Positions 1 through 8,810 are shown, numbered from the stretch's first letter. The stretch is 64,000 nucleotides of DNA from Mucilaginibacter sp. UBA5151 (GCA_002413785.1 DHXR01000017.1:22437-86436), one strand, 5' to 3'. The notes: generated by a model from the letters alone, not told the origin. Program-made: numbers and translations.

Positions 1-306
1 GTCATCTTCAATTGCAGTTGCTGCAACATTCGGTGCAAAACCGAATTGCGACATACTTAACCTACTCATTCCTTCGGGCATAACCGGCTTGCCTATCAAA
101 GTATCTTCATCAACTAAAGGGTCGTCTTCAAAGTCTTCATCCCATGCGTGGGCCAATGGTTCGGGCTGCGTGGCTGGGCGATGGTTGCCGCTTAAAAAAT
201 CATTTAATTCTTTCCGGTAAAAGAGAAGGATAACCACCGCATACCAGGTGAGGGTAAGGATTAGGGCAGCGACTAAAAATGCTTGCCATGTGAAATAGTG
301 TAACAT
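1..306 (-). CDS. Small membrane protein of the transfer region (partial, runs off window)
   Basis: This reading frame starts at the ATG at 306-304 and stays open to base 1, so its 3' end is outside the window; 102 codons are visible. Residues 8-30 form one hydrophobic helix (start MLHYFTWQAFLVAAL), followed by a basic stop-transfer patch and an acidic, proline-rich cytoplasmic tail. I do not recognise a catalytic domain. Small proteins of this shape sit among the tra genes of Bacteroidetes conjugative elements, and the nearby rteC and mob genes support that setting. The assignment to the transfer apparatus is by context only. Confidence 0.6.
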   Translation of the reverse strand, partial: MLHYFTWQAFLVAALILTLTWYAVVILLFYRKELNDFLSGNHRPATQPEPLAHAWDEDFEDDPLVDEDTLIGKPVMPEGMSRLSMSQFGFAPNVAATAIEDD

Positions 307-463
307 AATATTTTACTTTTATCACGACACCCTATTGTGCCGTGATTTACAAAAGCAAATTTTCAACAACCCCAAAATCTTTACTGAACTATTCAGGGAT
401 ACCTTAACAATAAATGTTAAATCGTTTAAAATCTGATATTTATGCGGCCTACTATTTTGTTTT

Positions 464-1336
464 TTATCTGTTGTTTCCCCTGTCTGGGTCATGCTCATCT
501 TCCTTATCCAACTTATGGATGATGCTTTCTTTCATTTCATCGAGGTATTTAGTTCGGCTAAGCCGTTTCCTGCGCCTGAGTTCAGCCAAACGTTTGGACG
601 GCACGCCTATGCTGACTTGGAACTTTTCTTCCAGCCATCGGAAAATTTCGGAGAGACTGGCCGTACCGTTCCTGACTTGCCCGGTATTGAAAAAACCGAT
701 ACCGACTTCAGCCAGGTTAATCGTATCGCCCGTCCAGTTCATCTCTCCGGGATCATTTCCAATCTGATAAGGGGTAAGCGGGTTTTTCTTCAGAAAGAGT
801 AATCTTTCAGTAACCCATTCCTGTAACCCTTCAAAAGCTTTGAACTTGGAAAATAGATAGCCGCAACTGGTGCAAAATTCGGGGTCAAGATCAGGCACGT
901 TTGGTAATAGTACACTTTGAACTTCGGCGCCACGCACGAAATAAAGGTTGTCCAGTTCATCAGCGCCGAGTTTATAATACTGGTAGAGAAAGGCATACTG
1001 CCGGAAGAAACGTTCGATATAGTGCAATTCCTGCTCCAGGTAAACCACTTGTTTTTCCATGTCGCCGAATGGTAAACCGGCTTCGATAGTGTACAATTCG
1101 GTGTAATAGATTTGCCACTGATAAAATGCGGGCTTGGTGTACTTGAAAATTGGGATTTCGTCTGCCTTAGTTTTAAATGGATACTCTGTGAGATACCCCC
1201 TTAACTTTTTCAGGGCATCCCGGATTAATTTCAAGGCGCTGGTGAGTTTTTTAAATGGGTCTTTGATCTGTAAAACAACCTGTTCCAAATCCTGCTCCAA
1301 CTGTTTTGACAGCCGGGTACTCAATTCCTGAATCAT
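464..1336 (-). CDS. rteC: RteC-type regulator of a conjugative element
   Basis: RteC proteins control excision and transfer of CTnDOT-like conjugative transposons of Bacteroidetes. The product is mostly helical. Visible features are an N-terminal helical segment (MIQELSTRLSKQLEQ), a central aromatic-rich region, a CTSCGYLF segment, and a C-terminal part with a basic RRRKR stretch near the end, matching the overall layout of the RteC family. The open frame extends to 1462, but the added 42 residues look unlike the family, so I prefer the ATG at 1336-1334 (290 aa). It lies alone between a partial transfer gene and a LuxR/GNAT pair. Its position in the mobile element supports a role in regulating transfer. 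Confidence 0.8.
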   Translation of the reverse strand: MIQELSTRLSKQLEQDLEQVVLQIKDPFKKLTSALKLIRDALKKLRGYLTEYPFKTKADEIPIFKYTKPAFYQWQIYYTELYTIEAGLPFGDMEKQVVYLEQELHYIERFFRQYAFLYQYYKLGADELDNLYFVRGAEVQSVLLPNVPDLDPEFCTSCGYLFSKFKAFEGLQEWVTERLLFLKKNPLTPYQIGNDPGEMNWTGDTINLAEVGIGFFNTGQVRNGTASLSEIFRWLEEKFQVSIGVPSKRLAELRRRKRLSRTKYLDEMKESIIHKLDKEDEHDPDRGNNR

Positions 1337-1513
1337 ATTAGCTATATTTAGGTAAACCCTGACATGCCTGTTCACTGGCAACAACTTCTCACTTAGGCAG
1401 GATGAGTACTTATTTATTCTTATAGATTTGAAATTTGCATGAATACTTAATAACCAGGTCAAAAGTATTCTTGCGGAAAGGAGAATGAAATACGCTATAA
1501 GACGTATTTATAC

Positions 1514-1529
1514 TACGCCAAAAGGCGTA
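1514..1529. promoter_or_regulatory. Hairpin TACGCC-AAAA-GGCGTA upstream of rteC
   Basis: A perfect 6-bp inverted repeat with an AAAA loop lies between the end of the LuxR-type gene and rteC. Around it the words ACGTATTTAT and GCGTATTTAT repeat in direct orientation. It could end the upstream transcript or form an operator for rteC. The sequence shows the symmetry; the function is inferred. Confidence 0.4.
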
Positions 1530-1565
1530 TTTATGGCTAATATGAGGGTTAAACCATTTTTTTCG

Positions 1566-2483
1566 TTAAGCTTCCAATTTAATAATGAGTTCTATTCTAC
1601 CAGATACCCCGGCTTTTTTGTAAATGTTTTCTATATGTTTCTTGACCGTAAATTCAGAAATATATAACTTTTTACCAATTTCTTTGTACTTAAAAGCCTG
1701 TCGGATTAATTGAACAATTTCAATTTCCCTGATCGTTAATGCGTATTGATTGCAATTTTTTAAAAATGCTTTTGGTGGTACTGAGTTTATCGTCAATTCT
1801 ATAAGCTGTTCATACTCTAATCTTAGTTGTTTTACAGACTTCACAATAAAAATGATGGTAATCACGATAAGACCTGTATTGGTAAACAATACCTCCATCA
1901 GTTGACTTTCTTCTACCAGGCCAAAGAAAGTTAAAGAGGCCCAGGGGACTACAGCGCAATACAATGCGATTTCCTCAAAGTATTTATTTTTATTCCTTTC
2001 CGCTTCATACTTATTCCGAATAGCACGGAATATCACCCAAAGCAATATGATTGAGTAAATAAGCGGCACTATCATTCCGAACCGGATATCAACATTCAGA
2101 TTGCCATTAATGGCATAAATCAGCACAAAAAAAACCAGATAGGGCAACATTAAAAATAAAGGAACGCCAAATAATGCGTGCCAGCGTATTGATTTCAAAT
2201 CGAACGCCTTGTAAAAGTAAAAAGGGAAAAAGGATGCCATTAAAAATCCACTGCCATAAGCAATCATTTCTTGTATAGGTATGGGTATATCTATTTTTGG
2301 ATCAGGAAAAAGGCCGCCGGTTATATTGTAAAATTGAAATAGGAAAAGCAATAAAAGGTACAATAAACGACTTTTATCCTTTGGGCGAAGGATGTAATAG
2401 AAGATTTGGAAAATGAACATGCAAAATTCCAGAACTATAAAAATAAAGGTAACAATGTGAATTTGTGTTCCGAATACCAGCAT
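1566..2483 (-). CDS. Membrane-anchored LuxR-type transcription regulator
   Basis: The 305-aa product has about seven hydrophobic helices over residues 1-230, followed by a C-terminal LuxR-type helix-turn-helix (about 245-300). The HTH is visible as LTIREIEIVQLI, then a YKEIGKKLYISEFTVKKH core and a ...NIYKKAGV end, the GerE-family pattern. No receiver or kinase domain is present. It probably senses a membrane or extracellular cue and regulates nearby genes directly. The GNAT gene lies only 8 bp upstream on the same strand, so the two are likely co-transcribed. The ligand is unknown. Confidence 0.75.
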   Translation of the reverse strand: MLVFGTQIHIVTFIFIVLEFCMFIFQIFYYILRPKDKSRLLYLLLLFLFQFYNITGGLFPDPKIDIPIPIQEMIAYGSGFLMASFFPFYFYKAFDLKSIRWHALFGVPLFLMLPYLVFFVLIYAINGNLNVDIRFGMIVPLIYSIILLWVIFRAIRNKYEAERNKNKYFEEIALYCAVVPWASLTFFGLVEESQLMEVLFTNTGLIVITIIFIVKSVKQLRLEYEQLIELTINSVPPKAFLKNCNQYALTIREIEIVQLIRQAFKYKEIGKKLYISEFTVKKHIENIYKKAGVSGRIELIIKLEA

Positions 2484-2491
2484 ATATATGT

Positions 2492-3073
2492 TTATAGTTT
2501 ACCTGCATCGCGTTTTAAAAAGAACAAAGCATAGCTTAGTTTAAGTTCATGGTATATTTTGAACCCAAACCGTTCATACCAGGGCAGATTTTTTAAAGTG
2601 GATGTTTCAAGGTATATCGGAAGATTTTTTGAATTGCCGTCTTCTATTATTTCCTGTAGTAATTTACTGCCTATGCCAGAATGTTGATTTGACTTGTCTA
2701 CACTTATGAACCATAGATAGTACATCTTTTCTTTAGTCTGTATTTTTTTAATCAAGCCTTCTCTGCGTAGCGTTTTTTGGATGCCACCCAATCCTACACA
2801 AAAAAAGATCAACTTTAAGTCCATGAGAATTGATTTAAGTGTTGTGCGTTTTTGATCAGGGAATACTATCAATGCACAAGCTTTTTTATCATTGGATAGG
2901 TATATAGCCCCAAATAGTGAGCATATTTCAAATGAATAATCCATTAATACACGAATACGCTGAACCCTTTTGCTATCTTGTTTAACAATGTAATTAACAC
3001 TTTGGTTATCATCGAAGGATTCGGCAAGTAGGTTTACTACCAAAGCCCTGTCGTTTGGGTTTGCATTAATCAT
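2492..3073 (-). CDS. GNAT-family N-acetyltransferase
   Basis: A 193-aa protein with the GNAT fold. The acetyl-CoA binding motif A is seen around residues 122-140 as LWFISVDKSNQHSGIGSKLL, with the Q-x-x-G-I-G-x-L pattern, and a later WYERFGF motif is typical of the family's strand 5 region. The substrate cannot be deduced; relatives act on small molecules, antibiotics or peptides. It is the first gene of a likely two-gene operon with the membrane LuxR regulator and is probably accessory cargo of the element. Confidence 0.75.
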   Translation of the reverse strand: MINANPNDRALVVNLLAESFDDNQSVNYIVKQDSKRVQRIRVLMDYSFEICSLFGAIYLSNDKKACALIVFPDQKRTTLKSILMDLKLIFFCVGLGGIQKTLRREGLIKKIQTKEKMYYLWFISVDKSNQHSGIGSKLLQEIIEDGNSKNLPIYLETSTLKNLPWYERFGFKIYHELKLSYALFFLKRDAGKL

Positions 3074-3414
3074 AATTGGTTTTATAATATTTAGAAAAGG
3101 ACATTATCAAAAAGCGTTCCGATAAAATATGATAATAGATTATTAAGGTGTGCATTAAGCTACCTGTTATTATGCAACCACCGCGGCAAACCCTTTAGGT
3201 TTGGCCTAACTTATTTGAAAGAAAAATAAGAAATAATCCAATAAAATATATAATTTGCGCTTATCTAAAAGCAAGCATCTCGCTTGCTATTGTGATAAGG
3301 TTTAGGTTGAAAGTCCCCGGCAGCGAGTGTTAGGGACTTTCTTATTTTACTGGTTGAAAGCTAAAATCCCAAAAGTTATATTTTCTAACTTGATTAATAT
3401 AACCAGCCTTTCAT
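3074..3414. other. Intergenic region with two hairpins downstream of mobC
   Basis: No gene is visible in this 341-bp gap. It holds two inverted repeats. The first pairs AGCAAGC (3270-3276) with GCTTGCT (3282-3288), enclosed by CTTATC and GATAAG. The second pairs GAAAGTCCC (3309-3317) with GGGACTTTC (3333-3341). They lie after the end of mobC on the minus strand and before the GNAT gene, so transcription termination is the simplest role. Strong structure beside mob genes could alternatively be a processing site. Confidence 0.5.
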
Positions 3415-5463
3415 TTACATAGAAATCGTTTGCCCGGATACTTCCCCGTTTTCTTTGGATTTTTCTTCTTCCGCTTTAGGCTCATCGGATGGCTGTGCCG
3501 CTTCTTCTAAAGCCTCCTTTGCATTTAATAAAGCCAGTTCTTTTTTAAACAAGTCTGTGATTTCCTGTTTAATCCTTAGATAATTTTCTTGAATATCTTC
3601 TTCAGTTACTTTGGTAATAATGGGGATGGGCTTATAGCAATCTTCTTCAGCTTTGATAGCCTCATGGTCGTTTTGTATTTCACTGTGAAATACTTTAAGC
3701 TGTATTTTACAATCCGGGTTATCAGCCACAATACCTACAAACTCGCCGGATGAAAGGGCAGCAATTTTAGCGGCTGGTATCGCATAGTCCAGTTGAGTAG
3801 CTTTAGTAGTGGATGTATCACTACTGTTAATGGTCATACTGTTCTTGTCCTGTACGATCTTGCCAAAATTCTCTGACAGGGTTTTTGCTGTACTTCCGGT
3901 GACCTGCCCGCTGATTACATTGCCGACTATGCCGGTAATCACATCCGCCTGTTCTGACCCATAATCTTTTTTCAACTGACTGAAATCCTGTACCGCTAAT
4001 GTGGTGGCGACTTTATTGCTACGGGCTGTTGCGATGAGGCTATCTATGTTATTAAAGTAAATGGTAGGAAATTCGTCAAAAACCAAACTGCATTTCTGCT
4101 GGTCCTTCCGGTTCACCAGTTTAATCATACGGGAAATGTAAAGTGATAGTACCGCCCCGTAAATCTGTAATTTCTGCGGGTTATTACCGATGCTGACTAT
4201 CTTGGGTTCTTTGGGGTTATTAACGTCCAGCGTGAAATCATTACCGCTTAATACATAATATAATTGAGGTGAAGATAGACGTGCTAAACCAATCTTGGCA
4301 CTGGCGATCTGTCCCTCTAATTGTGCCGTTGCCTTATTATGATAAGCGGAAATAAAGGGGTTGATCAATACTTTTATTTCTTCTTCCTGCTCTAATATGG
4401 CAAACAGTTTGTCATAGTCTGCTTGCATCAGTTCTATTACATGCGGCAGGGTGCAATATTTGCCGTCCTGGTACTTTTTTAAATACCAGATGATGGCCGT
4501 TAAAAAGTTTATCGGGCTTTCTACGAAGAAGTCGCCTTGTTTCTTAATCCACTCGCGGTTTAAACCTAACATAATGGTGCGGCTGGCTTCTGTGGCATCC
4601 GTTATATCTTCCATGCTTTGCGGGTCAAGCGGGTTACAGCGGTGGGTACGATTCAGGTCGTCAAAATTGATCACATAAAAGGCCGGTTTGATTTGATAGT
4701 TGTCGCTGTATTTCAGCAGCTTGTTATAAGCTATTTTAGTCAAATCATCATATTTAAAGTCATAGAGAAATAGGGTAAACCCTTTTTTAATATGCTGGTC
4801 AATGATGTGACGGATAACAAAATAGCTTTTACCGGCCCCTGGCGTTCCGGCAACCAATATGCCCCGGAACGGATTAATAAAATTTATCCAGCTTTTTCGC
4901 TGCTTCCCCTTTAAATTATAAACAGCGGGCAGGTTAACAGAGTATTCGTTGTCCAGCAATCTTTCTTCTTGCGGGAATGTTTCGTTATCAGTATTAAATA
5001 TGTCCTTGTTCAGTTTGTCTTTGAGTAAACGTGATAAATAAGTACCGCCTGTCAGGATAAGCAAATAGCCCGTTCCGGTTAATACCATATAACTGATAGC
5101 GACTATTGCGGTTGATGTATGCAGGTAAAAGCATAAAACACTGATAAAGTAGATTAACAACCCCGTGACCAAATAGGCTGTAATGCTCCGATAGTTCATT
5201 TTTTCATCCTTCTTGCCTTTAACGCCAATTAATGAAATAATTAGAAACAGCAATGCTGCCAGTTTGGGCTTCCATATATTACTGAACAAGCCTGTTTTGG
5301 CAATATTACCGATGATACGGTCGGTTATCCCTGCCGTCCAGTGCCAGTGGCTAAATGCCTGGTAGCAGCAGATATAGAAATGGATAGCCAAAATAAAAAT
5401 GCTGATCAACCGGGTAAAGTCGATGATCTTGCGTAGTCCCTGTGTATCTTCTCCTGTTTGCAT
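3415..5463 (-). CDS. mobC: Conjugative coupling protein, TraG/MobC type
   Basis: A 682-aa type IV coupling ATPase that links the relaxosome to the mating channel. About four membrane helices occupy residues 15-150. The Walker A motif is GTPGAGKS (near residue 206) and the Walker B region is SLVFDEFPTIYF (near 465). The C-terminal 60 residues are acidic and low-complexity, as is common in this group. It ends the block mobA-mobB-mobC with only 9 bp between mobB and mobC, indicating one transcript. The length and layout fit MobC/TraG of CTnDOT-like elements. It appears intact. Confidence 0.9.
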   Translation of the reverse strand: MQTGEDTQGLRKIIDFTRLISIFILAIHFYICCYQAFSHWHWTAGITDRIIGNIAKTGLFSNIWKPKLAALLFLIISLIGVKGKKDEKMNYRSITAYLVTGLLIYFISVLCFYLHTSTAIVAISYMVLTGTGYLLILTGGTYLSRLLKDKLNKDIFNTDNETFPQEERLLDNEYSVNLPAVYNLKGKQRKSWINFINPFRGILVAGTPGAGKSYFVIRHIIDQHIKKGFTLFLYDFKYDDLTKIAYNKLLKYSDNYQIKPAFYVINFDDLNRTHRCNPLDPQSMEDITDATEASRTIMLGLNREWIKKQGDFFVESPINFLTAIIWYLKKYQDGKYCTLPHVIELMQADYDKLFAILEQEEEIKVLINPFISAYHNKATAQLEGQIASAKIGLARLSSPQLYYVLSGNDFTLDVNNPKEPKIVSIGNNPQKLQIYGAVLSLYISRMIKLVNRKDQQKCSLVFDEFPTIYFNNIDSLIATARSNKVATTLAVQDFSQLKKDYGSEQADVITGIVGNVISGQVTGSTAKTLSENFGKIVQDKNSMTINSSDTSTTKATQLDYAIPAAKIAALSSGEFVGIVADNPDCKIQLKVFHSEIQNDHEAIKAEEDCYKPIPIITKVTEEDIQENYLRIKQEITDLFKKELALLNAKEALEEAAQPSDEPKAEEEKSKENGEVSGQTISM

Positions 5464-5472
5464 GATGATGAT

Positions 5473-6435
5473 TTATAATGATTGTTGCTGGTCTTGTTCC
5501 TGGTCTTTGGTTTTCTTCTTTTTCTTCTTACGCGGTATCCCTGGTGCGCTATCCGATGCCGTTTTATCAAATAAACTCTTCAGGAACTGTGTCGGTTCAG
5601 GCGGTTTTAGGTAAGTTTTATCATGTGCCAAATCAGGCTTTTTACCCGGCGCTTGCTGTAGCTTTTCGGATGGTCGTAATTTCTGTGCTTCTTCCTGGCT
5701 TCTCTTTTCTGCATGAAGCGCCATTCTTTGCTCCAGGGTGCCTTTCTTTTGTGTATTGGCATAGCGGAAAGTTTCTGTTAAAGCACGGTCAAAACTAAAC
5801 TGCGTGTCAAATAACCGCTCTCCCGATGATTTAAAGGCTGAACGGTCAAACTGCCCCATCTTTTTTGAATGCTCGGTATTTTTACCCTTTGATTTGTTCA
5901 TTGGGCTAAGCTTTATCATATTGGTTATATCCTTACGGCTAACGATCACTTGAATGTGCATTTGTTCGCCGTCCTTACGTTCACCACGCTTTTTGATACC
6001 CTGTGTCACTTCCGGGTCTTTGTGGCTGTAATAACGGTGCATTTCCAGTTTGCCGAACCAAAGCAGGTCTTTACCGCTCTCGATACCCGGCCTTTTAAAG
6101 TTCCGGGCGTATTCATCCATCATAGAAACTGCGTAAGCTTTCAGATGTTCCTTTGCACCATCCTCACCGTATTTTTCTTTCAGAAAAGCGATCTCTTTTT
6201 GACTTGGGCTGATATTGACCAGAAAAAATTTAGCGTCAACCTTACTCAATTTGGCCATATTATTATCAATGGCTGGGCGTACTTCATTAGAAACAATGTT
6301 ATTGCGCTCGTGGTTAAACCAGTATTCCGGCTGCTTTTCCAAATCCGTCCGGTTTTCCTTGTCCAAATAATGAACCAGGCCGCCGCTGCTTCCTTTATTA
6401 TTTGCGGTTTCGCTGTCGGTGATATTGATGTACAT
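5473..6435 (-). CDS. mobB: Mobilisation relaxase, MobB/DUF5712 type
   Basis: A 320-aa relaxase-like protein that would nick the element at oriT and lead the strand into the recipient. The N-terminus has the conserved NNKGSSGGLVHYLDKEN segment, and a MHIQVIVSRKD segment (near residue 155) supplies the metal-binding histidine of this family. The C-terminal 70 residues are basic and low-complexity (KKKKKK near the end), suitable for DNA contact. It sits 12 bp after mobA and 9 bp before mobC. The three genes form the Bacteroidetes-type mobilisation operon. Confidence 0.85.
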   Translation of the reverse strand: MYINITDSETANNKGSSGGLVHYLDKENRTDLEKQPEYWFNHERNNIVSNEVRPAIDNNMAKLSKVDAKFFLVNISPSQKEIAFLKEKYGEDGAKEHLKAYAVSMMDEYARNFKRPGIESGKDLLWFGKLEMHRYYSHKDPEVTQGIKKRGERKDGEQMHIQVIVSRKDITNMIKLSPMNKSKGKNTEHSKKMGQFDRSAFKSSGERLFDTQFSFDRALTETFRYANTQKKGTLEQRMALHAEKRSQEEAQKLRPSEKLQQAPGKKPDLAHDKTYLKPPEPTQFLKSLFDKTASDSAPGIPRKKKKKKTKDQEQDQQQSL

Positions 6436-6447
6436 TCGATTTCAGGA

Positions 6448-7005
6448 TTACAGCTTTGCGATTTGCTGGCGTGTCATTAACAGCAATTCTTCTTTTTCTT
6501 TAGCCGAAGTCGCAAAACCGAAGCTTTCCCTTGCTTTGTTATAGCTGTTCAGGATATACAGAAATTTAAGTTTCAGGCTTTCTTTAGTTTCTTGTTTTTC
6601 TGCAATAGTTTTTAATAGCTTATCCGTTTCTGCTAATTTCTCGATTTGGGCCTGCTGATTATTCAGTAAGTCTTTATTAGCTTTCAATACTTGCCCATTA
6701 AAACAGTCCAGTATTTTGATTTGGGATTGTACCATCCGGTCAACTTCGGTCTTGACCGGGATTAGTATTTTTTCTTCCTGCGCCCGGATGAACCGAATAT
6801 AGGTATCATGGTTTTTAACGAGGGTGTTTTTGAGTACCTCGTCATTAATATCTGCGGGGTCTTTTTTGGTACGGTGGAAATACTCGACCATCTTGTTAAA
6901 GAATTGGAATTTGCTGAGCGTGAACCTTTGGGCCAGTTTCCCAAGCTTTTCATCGGTTTCCGCAGAGAAGCGAAGCGTTTTGCTATAATTGTCTTTTGTG
7001 CTCAT
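6448..7005 (-). CDS. mobA: Mobilisation accessory protein, BfmA/BtgA (MobA) type
   Basis: The 185-aa product begins with a ribbon-helix-helix-like segment (KTLRFSAETDEKLGKLAQRF, residues 9-28) typical of oriT-binding relaxosome accessory proteins. It continues with long amphipathic helices (about 90-150) that look like a coiled coil. In BfmA/BtgA proteins this layout binds oriT and recruits the relaxase. It is the first gene of the mob operon and lies next to the candidate oriT, consistent with autoregulation through oriT binding (inference). Confidence 0.85.
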   Translation of the reverse strand: MSTKDNYSKTLRFSAETDEKLGKLAQRFTLSKFQFFNKMVEYFHRTKKDPADINDEVLKNTLVKNHDTYIRFIRAQEEKILIPVKTEVDRMVQSQIKILDCFNGQVLKANKDLLNNQQAQIEKLAETDKLLKTIAEKQETKESLKLKFLYILNSYNKARESFGFATSAKEKEELLLMTRQQIAKL

Positions 7006-7178
7006 TTTCGGATGTACTTATAAGTTGACTTATGGCTTTTTCCGCCTTGCTGGTAGTCCTGGGGCCACAACTTATACCCGGAGTATAAGTCAATCCCCCG
7101 TAGCGAAGCGTAGGGCAAGCAAAGTAGGGCTCTGCCCAACTTCCGCTTGCTCCATTTTTTTTTCAAAAATGGACGCGG
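7006..7178. other. Candidate oriT/mob promoter region
   Basis: This 173-bp gap upstream of mobA holds a perfect 8-bp inverted repeat, ACTTATAC (7070-7077) and GTATAAGT (7083-7090), plus another TATAAGTTGACTTAT-like half-symmetry at 7018-7032. A GC-rich stretch with CCCCCGTAGCGAAGCGTAGG follows. Location next to mobA and the clustered dyads are what oriT regions of Bacteroidetes mobilisable elements look like. The nick site itself cannot be assigned from sequence alone. Confidence 0.5.
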
Positions 7179-7577
7179 TTAAAACTCCAAACGATGCTGC
7201 GCATCGTGGCTTGTTACCGGCTGCAATTCCTCATTACCTGCTCCGATGAGGACGGCGTTAGTCCATTTGGGATTGCCGCTTCCGTTGAGGTCGACGGTTA
7301 CTAATAGGACAGAACCGAACGGCAAAAAGCGGACAGCTATGGCTCCCGCCATGTAATCTTCCGCCTTATTTCGGTACGCTGTAAGCCTGATATGTTTCCC
7401 TGAAACAACAGTCGTAAGATAGCAGTTGATGGCGACCTGTTTTTTTGACCAGATCATAAAGTCCAGCTTGGCCATATATTCGCCTACTGGCACATCCTCC
7501 GTTAACCAGGAATACTTGCGTGGCTCATAACCCACTTCTAAAGCGGGATAGAAACCTAATACGGTTGTCTCTTTCAT
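7179..7577 (-). CDS. Conserved element protein of unknown function
   Basis: A 132-aa soluble protein with alternating strands and no signal peptide or membrane helix. I do not recognise a domain. It lies 5 bp after the winged-helix-like gene and upstream of the candidate oriT in the same orientation, so it probably belongs to the small regulatory block next to the mob genes. The C-terminal residues fall in a region of unusual composition (AQHRLEF), so the true end may have been altered. Confidence 0.55.
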   Translation of the reverse strand: MKETTVLGFYPALEVGYEPRKYSWLTEDVPVGEYMAKLDFMIWSKKQVAINCYLTTVVSGKHIRLTAYRNKAEDYMAGAIAVRFLPFGSVLLVTVDLNGSGNPKWTNAVLIGAGNEELQPVTSHDAQHRLEF

Positions 7578-7582
7578 AATTC

Positions 7583-7903
7583 TTATTTATTAGTGGTAAG
7601 TGATACCATACTTGCCCGGTACGGGTCATAGGATGGCTGATAGATGATATAACCGTATGCGACCAGTTCCCGGATACATTTATGATAGGTGGCAACGGAT
7701 TTGATCCGTGAAAAACGCATTAACTTTTTCCGGCTTACTTTAAAGAAGCTATCGGGTGCATCGCCGGGGCTATAATAAAACATGGAGATAAACAGGCTGA
7801 TATGGGATGGCAGCAAACGGTTGTCATTTGAAGCTTTACGCAGAAACTGTTCTATTGGATAGGATAGTTTCATCGGCTTATCTTTTTGAGGTGTTTCCTT
7901 CAA
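7583..7903 (-). CDS. Winged-helix-like DNA-binding protein
   Basis: A 106-aa basic protein. Residues 50-95 (FKVSRKKLMRFSRIKSVATY, then HKCIRELVAYGYI) resemble a winged helix-turn-helix in which a recognition helix is followed by a hairpin wing. Small proteins of this kind lie near the mob genes of Bacteroidetes ICEs and are thought to regulate transfer or replication of the excised form. It overlaps the upstream HTH gene by 26 bp, indicating translational coupling. The function is inferred from fold and place only. Confidence 0.55.
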   Translation of the reverse strand: MKETPQKDKPMKLSYPIEQFLRKASNDNRLLPSHISLFISMFYYSPGDAPDSFFKVSRKKLMRFSRIKSVATYHKCIRELVAYGYIIYQPSYDPYRASMVSLTTNK

Positions 7904-8156
7904 GCAACCGGGTGATGTCGTCCTGATTATAATAAAGCAGGCTACCGACTTTACTATGGGCTATCGTGCCATTGATGCGCAGGTTTTGTAGGGTTCCTGC
8001 TGAAATCTTTAGTAACTTCCTTACTTCAGCGCTTTTCAACCATTTTTTACCGGCTTGCTCTATTGTAGAATTGATACCTAACTTGCGTAGTTCTGCAAAC
8101 AGGTCAGTCTTGAAGTGTTCGAGGTCTTCTCTGGTGATTAAATCTAATGAAGTCAT
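7878..8156 (-). CDS. Excisionase-like helix-turn-helix protein
   Basis: A 92-aa protein whose C-terminal half is an HTH_17/MerR-like domain: KKWLKSAEVRKLLKISAGTL, then NLRINGTIAHSKVGSLLYY and DDITRLLEG. This pattern is shared by excisionases and small regulators of Bacteroidetes mobile elements. The N-terminal 40 residues are helical. It is the first gene of a three-gene minus-strand block. A broken second copy of its 5' half lies at 11031-11230, see the repeat entries. Confidence 0.75.
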   Translation of the reverse strand: MTSLDLITREDLEHFKTDLFAELRKLGINSTIEQAGKKWLKSAEVRKLLKISAGTLQNLRINGTIAHSKVGSLLYYNQDDITRLLEGNTSKR

Positions 8157-8230
8157 AATTTCCTTTATTTTGCATGATGCACAAGTTTTTACTTGTGGTT
8201 AATGGTGCAAATGAAAGGAGAGTTGCAAAA
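8110..8230. repeat. Direct repeat, left copy (HTH gene 5' end plus leader)
   Basis: This stretch covers the first codons and upstream region of the HTH gene. It matches 11182-11302 almost base for base, including the shared words GTCATAATTTCCTTTATTTT, ATGCACAAGTTTT and GCAAATGAAAGGAGAG. The two copies bracket the graspetide pair, a 271-aa gene and a 49-aa frame. This suggests that the intervening cargo was inserted with duplication of the target end, or by recombination between related elements. Confidence 0.85.
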
Positions 8231-8582
8231 GGCATTTGGGTCATTTAGGGGTATCCCTAAAATATTTTTAATTCAAAGGAGAATAATTGAAATATTATTT
8301 CGTCATGTATCTCCTTTGCAACGGTTGAAATAATATTGCAAAACTGAGATAGATAGCTACGTCCGTTTTTTGTTTCTTCATTTGCTATATAAACCAGTGG
8401 GGCTAACATAGTTTCGGATCGGAATAGTACTATAATGAATAAAGCTAAAATTTGTGCTTTTTTTTGGTTCTTAACATCGTTTGTGATTTATAAATAGTCA
8501 CTATATTTAAATAATTAAAATCATTGATTTTTATTATTTACTTTTAACAATATGTAAGAATAACAAACCTAAAATAAAGATT
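8231..8582. promoter_or_regulatory. AT-rich leader of the graspetide operon
   Basis: This roughly 350-bp gap holds no gene that I can support. It is AT-rich and lies between the divergent HTH gene and the graspetide precursor, so it should contain the precursor promoter. No convincing Bacteroidetes promoter (TTG and TAnnTTTG at proper spacing) can be singled out; the stretch 8530-8575 is the likeliest place. Confidence 0.35.
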
Positions 8583-8810
8583 ATGAATCAAAAACAATTG
8601 CCATTTGGATTACTCTTTGCAAATGTTGATATGCGGACACAAGGTTTTGTGGCACCTCCTGTTAATGCTAATTACAATCCGATCCTTCAACGGTCATCAC
8701 TGGAAAAATTCTGTATGGGTGACACAGGAACATGGGGAAGTTCAACAACATTTTATGATAGCAGTGGAAATCCAAACGGATCAGATGAGGATGCCATGCG
8801 AGATGATTAG
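8583..8810 (+). CDS. Graspetide-type RiPP precursor peptide
   Basis: A 75-aa peptide directly upstream of an ATP-grasp ligase. The leader part (1-45) contains PFGLLFANVDMRT, comparable in place to the PFFARFL leader motif of microviridins. The C-terminal part (46-75) has the donor and acceptor residues expected of omega-ester peptides: hydroxyls T48, T50, S53, S54, T55, T56, S60, S61 and S67, then acids D68, E69, D70, D74 and D75. It lacks the microviridin TxKxPSD core, so the ring pattern would differ. The single cysteine is C44. The start ATG follows an A-rich leader. Precursor status is inferred from size, composition and neighbour. Confidence 0.75.
   Translation: MNQKQLPFGLLFANVDMRTQGFVAPPVNANYNPILQRSSLEKFCMGDTGTWGSSTTFYDSSGNPNGSDEDAMRDD

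Noticed and set aside
414..1331. Several plus-strand open frames over rteC
   Set aside because: They are antisense shadows of rteC; the minus-strand frame has family-like sequence and these do not.
7070..7090. Intrinsic terminator at ACTTATAC/GTATAAGT
   Set aside because: The stem is AT-rich with no T-run, and its place upstream of mobA fits an oriT or operator better.
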